Positions 9,703 through 25,377 of a stretch of DNA of 64,000 nucleotides are shown piece after piece. Position 1 is the stretch's first letter. Each line of letters opens with the position of its first letter. The notes below the pieces were generated by a model that was given only the letters and a program-made list of their open reading frames with translations, did not search any database and was not told the DNA's origin. A program made the position numbers and the translations under genes. This DNA comes from Epiperipatus broadwayi (taxonomy: Eukaryota > Onychophora > Udeonychophora > Euonychophora > Peripatidae): the NCBI GenBank assembly GCA_028023455.1, contig JAQFVV010006621.1, positions 223,452 through 287,451 of the forward strand. Direction: 5' to 3'.

Positions 9703-11981
9703 AACAGCTTCGTATATTTGAAAGAACGTGGATTAAGTAAGTTACTTTGTAATTTATCTTTTTTATTAGCGTGCAAAAATCACAATGTTATACCCACTTG
9801 CTGTAAAATTGTGTTTCACAAGAACAATTATAATGTTAGTAAAATTCTAAGGAAAACTAGCAATATTATTTTAAACTCTTTTATTAAAGAAACTCGGAAA
9901 AATTTAGACAAAATTGATAAAGTATTGCTACATTTACGTTTATTCCTTAGTAATAAAATACATCCTTTACTGTGTTCTAGTTTTGATCGTATTGCAAGTT
10001 TTAGATCGTTTAAAGATTCGGAATTTGTAACAGCAAAGCAAAAGAAAAAATTGCAAATGCTAATTAGAACACAATCCCCAAACCTTATGTATCCAAATCA
10101 AAAAACCGTTTATAATTTATCTAGGAAAGCCCTCTCTACAGATGAAATTTCGGTTTTAGAAAAAGGTTTCAATTTTGCTTTAACACCTTCCCGGATACCT
10201 TTTGAGAAAATTGTTTGTAATGTTGAATCAGCTCTCGATAAAATTGATTCTACATCGACTGATTTGGCTAGAGCTGAGATTTGTAATATTTTTAAAAAAG
10301 CTAAGATTCCTAAAAATAGTATTTCAAAGAAAGAAAGACAAGCATTAAATAATATAAAATCGGACAAATCAATTGTTGTACTTCCAGCTGATAAAGGTAA
10401 TGCCACAGTTGTAATGGATCATGACATTTACCATAATAAAATTTTAGATCTGCTTAATGATAAAACTTATAAACTATCAAAAAGAGATCATACTACGTAT
10501 TTGGAAAAAACAACAAAAGCTATTATTAATAAATCACCTATTGAAACAGAGATAAAAAATAAAATAATCCCTCGTGAAAAATCTTGTGTCCGTCCAAAAT
10601 TTTATGGACTTCCAAAAATTCACAAACCAGATACCCCCCTTCATCCAATAGTAAGTACAATAGGTTCTCCAACTCATATTTTAGCCAGATACTTATCGGA
10701 TTTCATTAAACCTACAATCCCATCTATTAAATCATATATTAAAAACTCTCTTCATTTTATTTTTGTTTTAAAAAGTTAAAAAATTAATGCTAATGACATT
10801 CTGGCCAGTTTTGATGTCGTGTCTTTGTTTACAAACATTCCAATTGATGAAGCTTTAAATATAATCTCACAACGTTACAATTTACCAGAACATATTTTTG
10901 CTTTAATTAAACATTGTCTCTTAAATACATATTTTGTATATAATGGACAGCATCACAGACAAATTTTTGGTACTCCTATGGGCTCACCTATCTCAGGAGT
11001 AATAGCTGATTTATTCATGGAATATATAGAAACTCGTGCTTTAGAATCATCATCTTTAAAACCTCTCATTTGGCTCAGATACCTAGATGACACTTTTGTC
11101 ATATGGCAACATGGAAAAAATAAATTAGATGATTTTTTCTTACATTTAAATAATATGCATCCTCATATTAAATTTACAATGGAGACAGAGTCTGATAGAA
11201 AACTCCCTTTTCTTGATGTTCTAGTCACCAGAACACCAAAGAGTTTATCTTTTTCTATTTACAGAAAGGATACACACAGAGACAGATATTTGCATTTCCA
11301 TTCTCATCATCACCCAACTCAGATAGTTTCTGTAGCCAAAACTCTTTTAAATAGAACAATTAACCTTTCAGATGAGACACATCTGAAAGAAGAAATAAAT
11401 CATATTAATAGTGTTTTATTAGCAAATAGTTATAATTACAAATTTATAAAAAAGCCTTATTTCAAGCCCAAAATAGACAAAATAGGAAACAAAAAGATGA
11501 TAAATCAGCTATTAGGATTTGTGTTCCATATGTAAAAGGAACTACAGACAGTATCGAACGTATATTAAAACACTATAATATAGTTACAGCATTTTCTGCT
11601 CATCAAAAGATCAGCAATATAATAACCAAGCCTAAGGATTCAATCCCTCTTGAATCTCATGGTGTCTATCAAATATCATGTAAAAATTGTAAAGCTTCTT
11701 ACATAGGTATGAGTAATCGTCGCATCAGTGTTAGGAGAGATGAGCATGCTAATGCAGTTAAACAACACTCATCATCATCAGCACTCTCACTCCATGCTAT
11801 AGATTCAGGTCATATAATTGATTTTTCTAGTACCAGGATCATATCCAGAGGTGATAATCTCTACCAATGCAAAATTAGAGAAGCCATTGAGATACTTAAA
11901 AGGCCAGATTGTATCAATAAGCAATATGATACATGCAAACTTCCTCCTATTTGGAAAGATTTTTTTAAAAAACATTCCTAA
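9703..11981 (+). pseudogene. Penelope-like element RT plus GIY-YIG endonuclease
   Basis: This encodes the PLE polyprotein: a telomerase-related reverse transcriptase followed by a GIY-YIG nuclease, used for target-primed copying. In order: ISVLEKGFNFALTP (~10150), PADKGNATVVMD (10384-10419), RPKFYGLPKIHK (10591-10626), RT motif A FDVVSLFTNIP (~10811), FGTPMGSPISG (~10967), catalytic RYLDDTF (~11077), PFLDVLV (~11206), then GVYQISCKNC...YIG (~11661-11707). The catalytic Asp pair is intact. Two lesions break it: a TAA at 10777-10779 just before motif A, with the frame continuing unchanged after it, and a frameshift at about 11500-11511 in the linker before the nuclease. The frame opens at 9703 after a stop and the first in-frame ATG is not until 10057, so the 5' end is probably truncated. 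Apart from these lesions it is the best preserved PLE in the window. Confidence 0.9.
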
Positions 11982-12060
11982 ATTAAACATTTTTTGCTAT
12001 TGGTGGAATTTTAACATTTTATTCAAATCAGTGATTGTAGCGCCTCTACAACCATCTTTC

Positions 12061-12193
12061 TACCTTTTATAACTCTGTGGATGGCTTGTGTGACCATGTC
12101 AAAATGTCAGTATATTAATATTAAAAGTTTTTAACACGGATGAACCCGCAAAATATGTATTTTATATATTTAACCCATGCAAATCTTCATTTT

Positions 12194-12195
<2 letters not shown>
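12061..12195 (+). repeat. PLE 3' terminus (pseudo-LTR part) with hammerhead-like core
   Basis: Directly after the PLE coding region. Bases 12071-12175 match 57260-57355, and the reverse complement of 12121-12195 matches 57159-57230, so both strands of this terminus recur at 57 kb. The block CTGTGGATGG...TCAAAATGTCAG at 12075-12110 corresponds to a hammerhead-ribozyme-like core, known from the terminal repeats of many PLEs. Here the GAAAC box is decayed by two CpG-type changes relative to the 57-kb copy. Confidence 0.65.

Positions 12196-12231
<36 letters not shown>
12196..12231. repeat. (AT)n microsatellite at the PLE 3' end
   Basis: Uninterrupted AT dinucleotides follow the PLE terminus directly. 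Confidence 0.95.
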
Positions 12232-12233
<2 letters not shown>

Positions 12234-13927
12234 TTTATCAATCTCCACAGGATAACTATCTGTATAAATTAAGAGTCATTTACTTGATATTAAGTCTACT
12301 GTGACATAAAAAAGATATAAATGTTTACATATCCACTCAAATCTTATCATGTTATTTTAAACATTAGGGGATTTGAACCCAGATTTTCAAGCTTCCTACA
12401 GTCATTCACTCTATCCAATATATGTGTGAAAAGAAAAATGATCACCAATATAAATATTTTATGCTGAAGCAGCACTCATCATTTACAAATCATCATCTCA
12501 CACACGTGTATATAATCTGTGCTCAGTTTATATTAAGATAGTCAATTTACCCACTTTAATAGAGAGATTTCAATCTTCTCCACTCTCCAAATCTTTAACC
12601 ATCTATATCACTAAAAATTTGATGATGGAATTCATGATGCCAATATTATAGTCAATGTTGATCTTAAGTCAATCTGGCACCTCATATGTATGACTTCAAT
12701 ATGTCCATTTAAATACACAGAATAAGGATGGACAGAATATATATGTAATACTGAAATACAAGTACAAGGTATATACTTAACAGCCTAGACATAATTAAGG
12801 AGATTCGAACCCAAACATTCAAGCTTCCTGTAGTCATTCACTTTATCCATTATAGTCAATGCACATGACCACTCATCAGTTGGTCGAAACCATTATCTCA
12901 TGCACACATATATATATTCAGTACTCAGTACATTAAGATAGAAAATCTACACACTTTAATGGAGAGGTTTTCATCCTCTCCACTCTTTACCCATCCATAT
13001 CACTGAAACTCTGATTATGGAATTATCAACCTTCTTTATGATACCAATAATAAAGTCATACCCATTTTGACATTAATTCAATCTGACCCTTCATGTGTCA
13101 AATTTTATTATGTATATACTTAACCTAGATATAATTAAAGGAGATTTGAACCCAGGCTTTCAGGCTTCTTATAGTCATCCATTCTATCCAATATATCTAA
13201 TACACATGACCAAATATATCTGAAGAAGATAAATGATCTCCAATATACATATTTCATTCTGAACCAGCATTCAAAAGTTGGTCCAGATCATCATCTCACT
13301 CATGTATATATAATGAGTGCTTAATTTATATTGATAGCAAATCCTCTCCACTCTCCAATTTCTCAGCCATCCATATCATTGAAAATCTGATGATGGATTG
13401 CTCAAAGACCTTGATGATGCCAATGTTATAGTCATACCCATGTTGATTTTATGTCAAACTGATCCCTCATATTTAGGACTTTAATATATCCATTTAAATA
13501 CACAGAAGAAGGATCAGCAAAATACAAGCTGATATGTAATTTTGAAATACAAGTGTAATGTATGTATGTAACATAGATGTAATTAAAAGGCATTTGAACA
13601 TAGAGTTTCAAGCTTCCTATAGGTATCCATTCTATTTAATTAAACTGATACACATGACCACATATATGTGAAAAAGATAAATAATCTCCAATATATGTAT
13701 TTCATTCTGAACTAGCACTCATCAGTTGGTCCAGATCCTCATCTCACACTCACATATGTGATTAATGCTCAGATTATATTAAAATAGAAAATCTACATAT
13801 TTTAATGGACAGGCTTCAATCCTCTTCACTATCCAACTCTTCTGCCGTCCATGTCCCTGAAAATCTGATGATGGAATGGTCAAATTTTTGATTTGTTATC
13901 TTAACATAAATCCAGCACTGATTATAC

Positions 13928-13993
<66 letters not shown>
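13928..13993. repeat. Compound microsatellite (AT)n(TG)n(AG)n at the array's inversion point
   Basis: Runs of AT, then TG, then AG lie exactly where the repeat array changes orientation. In ordinary units the corresponding sequence reads 'tatatacatgagtgagatgatga', a plausible seed for all three runs. Confidence 0.9.
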
Positions 13994-14495
13994 TGATGAT
14001 CTGGAGATGAGTACTGGTTCAGCATTAAATATGTATATTGGAGTTCATTTATCTTTTTCACATGTATGTGGTCATGTGCATTGGTTATACTGAATAGAGT
14101 AGAAGACTGTAACATTTAGGTTAAATATATACATTATAATTTGTATTGCGATAATACACTCTTCTGTGTACTTAAATGGGCATATCATGGTCCTAGATAT
14201 GATGGGTCAGATTGACTTAAGATCAACATGGTTATGACTATAATATTGGTATCATTAAGGCTTTAAACAGTCCATCACACATTTTTAATGATATGGATGG
14301 ATGAAGAGTTGGAGAGTAGAGAAGGTTGAAGCCTGTGCATTAAACGCGTAGATTTGCATAATATAAACAAAGTACTGATTATATATGTGGGTGTGTGATA
14401 ACAATCCGGATCACGATTGCTGATTCAGATTGAGATACATATATTGTAAATTATTACCTTTTTCACGTGTATGTGGTCATGTCTATCGATTATAT

Positions 14496-14543
14496 TGATA
14501 GAGTGGACGGCAGTAGTAAGCTTGAAAGTCTGGCTTCAAATCC
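14496..14543 (+). promoter_or_regulatory. tRNA-like RNA polymerase III promoter (A and B boxes)
   Basis: TGATAGAGTGG at 14496-14506 fits the A-box consensus TGGCNNAGTGG at nine of eleven positions. GGCTTCAAATCC at 14532-14543 resembles the B-box GGTTCGANTCC. The 25-base gap is near the tRNA norm. Other units have a better B box, for example GGGTTCAAATCC on the minus strand at 12369-12380. No cloverleaf with paired acceptor arms is evident, so this is not a tRNA gene. Confidence 0.55.
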
Positions 14544-14600
14544 CCTTTAATTATATTTACGTTAAGTATATACATTATACTTGTATTTTAATGTTACATT

Positions 14601-15199
14601 CGTTATATGAACTTTAACTCAGTTTAAGAATTTATTAGGAAATATATTTATTATATTTTGTTTTCTTTTGTTTATTGCTATTATTTTTATCATAATAAAT
14701 GATTATTATTTATCTTAATATAATATTATATTGTTTATTTTGTTTTCGCTATTTGTTTTTATATTTATTATTTAAACATTTTAATTTAATTTTTATTGCA
14801 TTATTGATTTTATTACAATTTTATTATTATTACTATTGCATTATAGTTTTACATTATTTTCTATTACATTATATTATTTGTATTTTTTTTCTTTTTAATA
14901 CTTTCTTTCTATAATATTTTCTGTGTTTAAATTTTTTTTGCTCCATATATGTTTATAATTAAATATTTAATTTATATTTGTTGGATTAAAAAAACCTATA
15001 ATTCAAATTTAAAAATAAAAGTATATATAAATAATCTGAAATACACTAGAGAAAAAAGTATACGAATCCTACTAATAAGAAAAGCAAAATTGAAAACTTT
15101 AGTTGAAGCAATTAAATTTATATATATATAACAAAATAATACACATAATATATATTAAAAACTCGGGAATAAATTACAATATTCAATATATTAATATAT
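14601..15199. other. T-rich/AT-rich DNA, nothing recognised
   Basis: Very T-rich on the plus strand, with short frames of Ile/Leu/Phe/Tyr only. No motif. Confidence 0.4.
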
Positions 15200-16100
15200 A
15201 AAAATTAAATAATTTCTATAGCCAGTATACGTCATCCTGAGTAGCATTTAACCGTTAATATTTAAACAAAGAAATCTCATTAAAGTCACCCAGCTCTAAA
15301 GTCTAAAGTCTCTGCATGAATGGCCAACTTTCTATAATTTATATATATATATTCATGTAATTATACAGCTTATTTAATACATTCTCTTTCATATTTATAA
15401 AATGTGACTTGGATTTTTTTTCTTGAAATCATTTTCCACATATAAAATAAAAATATTATCAAAGCAAAACTCTCCATTACAAATAACTGAATGTTCAGCA
15501 AATATAGATTTAAATGTATCCACTAATAATGCATGTTATTAGATAAAAGTTTATGTTCATGAATTTTATTTTCAATGCACATTTTATCTCACCAATGTAA
15601 CTGGATCCACAACGATGCACTATTTTATAAATAATATTACATTTATTGATATTATCAATAATATCCTTTTCTTAGTGATTAATCTCCAACTATATTATTC
15701 TACATCAAATGCAACATTAAAATAAGAAGAAACTAATGTTGTAATTCAACTATACATATTATTATTTATATATGGTAATGAAATCCAAATTTTCATTATT
15801 TTTCTTTTTCTATCTATATGTAAATTTATATAATGTAAATAAAATATCTTTCCTAAAATATCCTACATTCAATAAACCATTAACTTTTATATCAATATTG
15901 TATAATTTCCACTTTTAAATTAGCATAAAATATTATTTCTAAACAAAAATGTTCTAAATCCAGCTAATTTGTACATAAAGGAAACATTTGATTTGGGATG
16001 TAGATATCTAATTGAGAACGGTTTTGTAAATATTTTATAATTGATTATATTATATTCTCTCCATAAAGTTAAATCAAAATATTTTATTTTATGATTACTA
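15200..16100 (-). pseudogene. PLE 3' fragment: RT-nuclease linker and GIY-YIG domain
   Basis: The minus strand gives, in order, WISLPYINNN (matching RICVPYVKG of the 9.7-kb PLE), FNVAF, and HRCGSSYIGEIKCALK, the CxxC/YIG core of the nuclease. Stops and frameshifts separate these pieces. The non-coding tail (15210-15480) matches 4430-4640, so this copy and the one at 4.4-5.3 kb end alike and form one subfamily. YIG is intact here but mutated in the other copy. Confidence 0.75.
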
Positions 16101-17449
16101 TTTTCAGCAAGTAGTAGTCCATTTCAATTCGTCAATATCATTTAATTTATTAAAACGATTAATTATATATTAAAGTAGAAATAATTGGCAATCTTGGAAC
16201 ATAATATTTTCCTCTTTACTCTTTCTATACGAATTCTTTTTGGAAATGTATTTTTATTATTGCAGAAGAAATATGTAAAAGTTTTTTATTATTATTATTC
16301 TAACTCCCGACATCAAAAAGAGGACAGATGTGAGATTGTCTTATTTAGCCTTTTGCGGCGCTTTTTTTTTAACCTACGCAGTTGCAAACTTTCATAACAA
16401 AAAATCTCAATATTTTGCTAAACTGCAATCTCTGTTATATTTATCCTAATACATATTATTTCAAAAAAAGCGATTAATATTACATATTTTTCAAGCCTTT
16501 AAAATATTTTTAAGCATGTCATGATATCTTATTCCCACAGAAAATACAACAGATTTCACCATAAAGTTATTTAGAAGGTCTATTCCTCTTTTCACTGCCA
16601 ATTCAATAAAGAAATTTGTGTTACAACTTTAAAATCAGTACTACTGCCACATTGATCTAAATATCATATCAATTCATCTTATCATTTTATAGTCATATTT
16701 TTAAATAAATCAAATTTAAATGGCTTCATGTTATGTTGATAAGTTGGCCATGGATTACTATATAGTAAATTTGAAAAAACATCAGTTTTATATTTAAAGT
16801 TAAAGTAGTCGTTATATTTTATTATTTCAATACTCTTATAATTTTAGAATATTGTAAACATTCTTAAATAAAAATTTCTCAATATCTTATTTTTATATTG
16901 GTAAAATGGTCATGTTTAATTTCCAAAGAACAAACTTATAGAATAACACTCAAATTATTTAATTTAAGTTTATTACATAATACTAATGAACTACATTATA
17001 AATATATTACCTCAGCACCATTATATTTAAAAAGCTAAAATATTTATAGCAATCCATATTGTCATCTAGGATAACGATTTAACACAAAAGTTACACCTGA
17101 GATTTTTTTATTAATGATTACATGTTGTAAGTAGAACTAAAAAAAATACAATTTTCAAATAATTGGTTTAAATTAATAAAATTCTACAATCAAATTTAGA
17201 TCTCATCTTCACTCCAGTTTTATGGACTTGCCTCTAAATTATTTCAAAAATTGTAATACTCAAATCTATTTGACCACAATTGTATGTTTAATGACAATTA
17301 TCATTTTAAATGCATTAGATTTTACCAATTGTTCTTTTATATTTTTATGTATTAAATATATAATATGAATAAATAACACTGGTATTCTTTACAAATACTG
17401 TCAAGATCTTTTGCAACAACTAAATTAAATAATTCAATAAAATGAATAA
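16101..17449. other. AT-rich DNA, nothing recognised
   Basis: No recognisable coding frame. The upstream RT part of the neighbouring PLE could have decayed here, but I found no RT motif. Confidence 0.35.
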
Positions 17450-17630
17450 CAGCTTGATATAAGTCATGTTTTCAGTTTGTTTGTTTTTTTTTAAAAAAAA
17501 GAAAAAATTTATTCAATTGCTATATTGAATGTTACAAATACAAAAATTACATCAATTACATATCTATTTGAAGCAAAGTAGATCCAACCTTCTTTTATGT
17601 TGCTCTTGTGATATAGCATAGAGCAATTAG

Positions 17631-17996
17631 TCAGCCCTTCTTCATGATTTTCTCTATGACCTTCTTAAATTTAGTAGCAAGTGGATCTTTCATTCCTTCA
17701 ATCATTAGTCTACATCTGACACACCACAGGGCATAATTCATAAAATTTGCCAGTCTTATGTCTGTAAATATATCTTGACCTATATAGTTTTTATTTGATT
17801 TATAGTTTCCATTTGTATTGCTGTACCATTCATGAGTTATCGATCTGTATTTGAACATACTAGAAGATCTAAGAAAAATGTGGTCAATTGATTCCTCCTC
17901 TCTCTCACACATCCAGCACACAGGATTGATCTTCCTGAAATTTCTCCTGTATTCCAAAAATGAGTTCATAGGAGGAAAGTCCAGGTAGATTTTCAT
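17631..17996 (-). pseudogene. LINE C-terminal zinc-knuckle region
   Basis: The 121-residue frame contains VCWMCEREEESIDHIFLRSS, a CxxC...H pattern of the nucleic-acid-binding knuckle at the end of many LINE ORF2 proteins, followed by LANFMNYALWCVRCRLMIEG. The expected final Cys is Ser here. A homologous plus-strand copy at 59046-59402 has Cys at that position (ILYQCE) and shares the FxNFxxWxxRC block. Confidence 0.75.
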
Positions 17997-18518
17997 TAAG
18001 AAATCTTGACATTTTGCCTCAGTGAATCAGAATTTTGATCTTGAAATAAGTTGCTGATTGGTAATCCCAAGAGACTCTTTGTTTATGTTATTTTTCCCAT
18101 GTATTATTTTATGTGCATTCCAGTATTTAATTTTTGATATAATTTAATTTTCATTTAGATCAACTTTCTGAATATTATCAAATATCGAATTCCACCATCT
18201 ATTATTAATGTGTGGTAGTCTACTCTTGGTGTAACAACTTCTTGATATGATATAGGTGAGTATTTATTTTGAAGCCAGAACAGAAGGTTATAGTCTCTCT
18301 GGAATATTATGGTTTTGATACAATGGAGTGAAAGACCAATGAGCCTTCTAGGCATTTGAAGTTCTTGAAGGCTGATGGCAGCAACCTTTCAGCCCCAGAA
18401 TAATTTTGTGCACAGAGAGTTTATTCATTTGATAAATTTTTTGGAGGAGCAGGTACCAGATAGAAAATAGTTAATTTTTGGGTATTAATGAGTTTAAAAG
18501 TCTTATCTTACTATGAAG

Positions 18519-19358
18519 TTAAACATATATCTTAGAAAGGGAGGTTGTTGTATGGCAAATATCTGTTAAGAGAGATTTTTCAATTTCTCTTCTCATAGCA
18601 CTATTCGATTTTGAAAAATTAAAGCCTAGGAATTTCTGTGGATCATCTGTAAAATTTGAAGCAATTTCCCTCCCAGTTAGCAAACTCCAGGAAACTGATT
18701 TTTTCTTATTGAATTTGAGTTTGTATTTGTCTGAGTATAAAGCTAGTATCTGCTCAAGATTAGTGATATATTTCTTAGAAGGCAGACAAAAGAATGTCAT
18801 CCATATAACCGAGATGTTTAATCTCCCTTCCCATGGCAAGTACAAACACTCCAGGCAATGATCTCTCAATCTCAATCAATAGTGGGCTGATATAGGCTAT
18901 AAAATATAGCATGCTAAGTGGAGATTCTTGAGGATTAGAGATGGAGGGTTCAAACTCAGGTGCAATTTTTCCATGCATTGTGATGTGGATGATTATGTTG
19001 GCTAATAGATTTTCAATCATCCTCAGATAAACATTTGCCACCCCATATTCTCTGAAAATGTCAATCAGAATGTCTAGCCTGACTGAGTCGAACACTGCCA
19101 AGATGTCAAATTGGATGGCAATGAGTTTTGACATCCTCCGAGCTCTGATGATATCAATAAGAAGTTTCATTTGGTCAATGGCATTAATTGATGACTCCCC
19201 TTTTTTGCATATTGGTTAGTAGAAATGTATTTATAATTTTTTTCTTGAATTTGATCCTTAATGTATTTATAATTTTTTTCTTGAATTTGATCCTTAATTA
19301 ATTGTTCTATGATTTTAATTAAAAGGGGAATCATTAAGATAGGCCTCAGATTATTCAA
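18519..19358 (-). pseudogene. LINE reverse transcriptase core
   Basis: Two overlapping frames hold the RT fingers and palm: FDILAVFDSVRLDIL (motif A region, here FDS), then SNPQESPLSML, then LGYMDDILLSAF (catalytic YMDD), and after a frame change TDDPQKFLGFNFSKSN (the FLG block). The Gly normally after Gln in RQG is replaced by Glu. A 12-residue tandem duplication (KDQIQEKNYKYI twice) lies near the N-terminal side at 19225-19296. The catalytic residues survive, but stops make the copy inactive. Confidence 0.8.
19225..19296 (-). repeat. 36-bp perfect tandem duplication inside the LINE RT
   Basis: Two identical 36-bp units (19225-19260 and 19261-19296), in frame, duplicate twelve residues. Confidence 0.95.
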
Positions 19359-20620
19359 GTTATATCTTCCATTCTTTTCTTTAGGAAATGTATGAGAGAT
19401 ATTGGATACAAGTTGTTAATCTTTCTACTTCTCTCTGTTAAGTGGTTTATCATGGCTTTGAATATTGGCACCCTCTCTAATGGTTTTCATGCTGTGTATT
19501 CCTGAATGCACCCTCTCTGGGAGGCTTTTTAGCTTGATGCAGATATTTTCCTCAGTGATATCATAGGTCAGATTCTCATCCAAGCTGAATAATTTATTGA
19601 CATTCCCAGTCTGATCAGATTGAAGTGTTGCCCTAAAGTGTTTTCTAATTGCACAGATCATTTCTGAGCCCACAAAAATATTATCTATTGCTAATGGCAG
19701 TGGAACAAGTTTTCTGCTGCCCACTACCAGTGTCCATTGAAAGTAGCTCTTGGACCAGCATTGATGGTCTGGCAGGAATTTCTTGGCCCACTTGATGAAC
19801 ATATATTCAGCTAGAAATCTCTGCTTATCCCTGTATTGGCATTTCAGGGCAAGATCAAGATGTATGAATTAATTATCAAGTGGAATTTCTTTCAGGATTT
19901 GGTCAATAGTATCAAGGTCAGCTAATAAGTGATTATGTCCTGTTTTAAAGGAAAACCTCATTTATTATGGATTGTAGGATGCCAATGAAGGTGACCCATG
20001 CCTCCACCACCAGTGACTTTATGATATCAATTTTTTAATAAAAATGTAGGCCTCGGAAAAGTCCCATTCAGGTGTCGTCTATTTTAGTAACATTCAAATC
20101 ATGTTATTATTCACTTCTAATATCAGTTGTCCAATGTTTGTTTCAAGAGATATCTCAATGGCAAAGTGGTCAGAAAATATCACTGATCAGAGTTTTGCAT
20201 TGATTTTGAAATGAATACTCGAGGATTAGTAGACAAGGTCAATCAAGGATACAGCATTTTTAGTGTAGAAGGAGAAGGTACCTATGGAGAAGAAACCCTC
20301 TTCACTCATCAGTATATGATTAAAGAGGTGAATATATTTTTTAAATCACCCATTAGAGTGATTGGAAATGGGTTTAAGGCAATGATTAAATTGATGTCAG
20401 TGATTACTTTCTTGATTAGATTGTGGTTATTTTTAAAGTAGAGGTAGATTAGAATAATTTGAAAGTGGTTATATTTTAGGTTATCAATTAGGCAATTTGA
20501 GTCTAGTTGTAGAATTTTGAAACTAGTAGGAGGGGGGTCTTTCTTGTAATTGATTAAGATAGCTACCCCTCAGTTATTTTCAGTTATGATGCTGTTTTGT
20601 TTTTTTAATATCTAAAATCA

Positions 20621-25327
<4,707 letters not shown>

Positions 25328-25375
<48 letters not shown>
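25328..25375. repeat. (AT)n microsatellite abutting the solo LTR
   Basis: Pure AT dinucleotides ending at the first base of the LTR homology. Confidence 0.95.

Positions 25376-25377
<2 letters not shown>

Larger units (their letters stand above)
12340..14600. repeat. Inverted tandem array of ~430-bp units with tRNA-like promoters
   Basis: At least four units lie on the minus strand (B-box-like sites near 12369, 12801, 13142 and 13580; spacings about 432, 341 and 438) and two on the plus strand (about 14105, box damaged, and 14532). They mirror each other across 13928-13993. Shared blocks include the B-box GGTTCAAATCC, an A-box-like TGGATAGAGTG about 30-40 bases upstream, a 'gtggtcatgtg' block, 'aagataaat' and 'atggatggctgagaa'. 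The tRNA-like head suggests a tRNA-derived SINE, but the head-to-tail spacing looks more like a satellite or a SINE amplified in tandem. Each unit also has a ~250-base unrelated body. No poly(A) or simple tail between units was seen. Confidence 0.7.
17450..20620 (-). mobile_element. LINE (L1-like order: endonuclease, RT, zinc knuckle), decayed
   Basis: About 3.2 kb on the minus strand. Endonuclease traces are PITLMGDLK (~20344-20369) and FSDHFAIEI (~20165), the latter being the usual SDH motif. The linker (19425-19802) contains ITEENICIKLKSLPERVHSG. RT follows with NNLRPILMIPLL (~19340), PQESPLSM (~18930) and GYMDDILLS (~18790). Then come a 'W-G-K...ISLQELQMPRRLIGLSL' segment (~18310-18420) and a CxxC...H knuckle (~17900). 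The 3' end has AATAAA followed by an A-rich run (minus strand, ~17510-17470). Multiple stops and frameshifts break it. I place it nearest L1/Tx1-type elements from the C-terminal knuckle and the PLS motif. The clade is not certain. Confidence 0.8.

Noticed and set aside
13816-14115. 99-codon minus-strand frame
   Set aside because: Lies across the compound microsatellite and two tRNA-like repeat units; no domain.
14496-14543. tRNA gene
   Set aside because: A and B boxes are present but no acceptor or anticodon stem can be folded and the unit is repeated; a tRNA-derived repeat is the better reading.
12340-14600. CRISPR-like array
   Set aside because: Units are ~430 bp with divergent bodies and internal tRNA-like promoters; repeat-spacer structure is absent and the genome is eukaryotic.
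20211-20441. 76-codon plus-strand frame
   Set aside because: Antisense to the endonuclease region of the minus-strand LINE.
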